This document shows, piece after piece, positions 63,805-64,000 of a stretch of DNA of 64,000 nt. Numbering within the stretch: the first letter of the stretch is position 1; each line of letters starts with the position of its first letter. The notes under the pieces were generated by a model. That model was not told where the DNA came from, did not search any database, and was given only the letters and a program-made list of their open reading frames with translations. The position numbers and the translations under genes were made by a program. Origin of the DNA: Sphingomonas sp. PP-F2F-G114-C0414 (GTDB lineage: Bacteria > Pseudomonadota > Alphaproteobacteria > Sphingomonadales > Sphingomonadaceae); NCBI RefSeq assembly GCF_003688595.1, contig NZ_RCWT01000011.1, forward strand, positions 248,001 to 312,000, read 5' to 3'.

Positions 63805-64000
63805 TCAGCCCAGAAATTGCGCCATCCGCGCCGCCGCCCCGGTCCACGCGACCTCGCGATCGTCGAGCCATGAATCGTCGTAATAGGTGCAGCCATAGCG
63901 GTCGCCGCCATCGCACAACAGCGTGACGATGCTCCCCGTCTCGCCCGCCGCCGCCATCTCCTCGACGATCTGCGCGCAGGCCCAGAGGTTGGTTCCGGTC
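63805..64000 (-). CDS. PLP-dependent cysteine synthase family protein (C-terminal end, partial)
   Basis: Only the last 64 codons are in the window, the gene running off the right edge. The fragment reads [20 protein letters not shown], then [20 protein letters not shown] and ends RMAQFLG. SGTN-like and the [13 protein letters not shown] block are typical of the cysteine synthase / cystathionine beta-synthase fold, near the PLP phosphate site. Whether it synthesises or degrades cysteine cannot be told. Its stop is 7 bases upstream of the oxoprolinase ATG, so the two genes are co-transcribed. Confidence 0.85.
   Translation of the reverse strand, partial: TGTNLWACAQIVEEMAAAGETGSIVTLLCDGGDRYGCTYYDDSWLDDREVAWTGAAARMAQFLG

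Noticed and set aside
61944-63926. Long plus-strand frame opposite the oxoprolinase-type gene
   Set aside because: No domain or signal; it mirrors the third-position GC of the real minus-strand gene.

Overview
The window is GC-rich, densely packed chromosomal DNA of an alphaproteobacterium, most likely a Sphingomonas or a close Sphingomonadaceae relative. The pointers are a SciP-type CtrA inhibitor, the PrsK/PrsR/sugar-transferase set of the PEP-CTERM (XrtA) exopolysaccharide system, HisZ, an MlaE-F-D operon with its own lipoprotein, and many dispersed palindromic intergenic repeats. No rRNA, tRNA, CRISPR array or intact insertion sequence was seen.

Layout. 0.2-4.1 kb (minus): small basic protein, then an Mla-type lipid transport operon (permease, ATPase, MCE protein, lipoprotein). 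4.1-5.0 kb: HAD phosphatase. 5.0-6.9 kb: a lower-GC patch with a P63C-domain gene, a cluster of AGCAAGCAT operator-like repeats and two decayed gene remnants. 6.9-12.8 kb (minus): DUF445 membrane protein and an RND efflux pair. 13-18.9 kb: SIMPL protein, GlsB-like protein, sciP, mnmA, a UVR-motif protein, a PhzF-like protein, a CDF metal transporter and pdxH. 19-22.5 kb: Ku and LigD, a two-gene end-joining repair system. 22.8-26.4 kb: a circularly permuted ATP-grasp/alpha-E fusion and a transglutaminase. 26.5-31.5 kb: small hydrophilic protein, DnaJ-like protein, YihY, fabI, a DUF559 gene, aroC and a Gly/Thr-rich exported protein. 31.6-37.4 kb (minus): serC, serA, a second DUF559 gene, hisZ, purA. 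37.6-41.2 kb: extensin-like lipoprotein, LOG-like protein, cytochrome c, pheA. 41.2-46.3 kb: histidine kinase/response regulator/PepSY trio, an ABC-F protein, a DUF815 ATPase. 46.4-54.3 kb: the PEP-CTERM regulatory and polysaccharide block (TPR protein, PrsR, PrsK, sugar transferase, divergent mannose-1-phosphate guanylyltransferase). 54.7-64 kb: DUF885 hydrolase, sialidase-like protein, GH3 glycosidase, 5-oxoprolinase-type protein and the end of a cysteine-synthase-like gene.

The most unusual layer is the palindromic repeats. At least seven families occupy intergenic gaps. One 148-bp copy lies in frame inside ligD. Several copies supply the Shine-Dalgarno sequence or even the start codon of the next gene (ligD, aroC, hisZ, the extensin-like gene). 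Two DUF559 (Vsr/PD-(D/E)XK-like) nuclease genes are bracketed by one repeat family and end in a four-base GTGA overlap with an essential biosynthetic gene (aroC, hisZ). This suggests a seamless repeat-nuclease cassette and is the best candidate here for an undescribed system.
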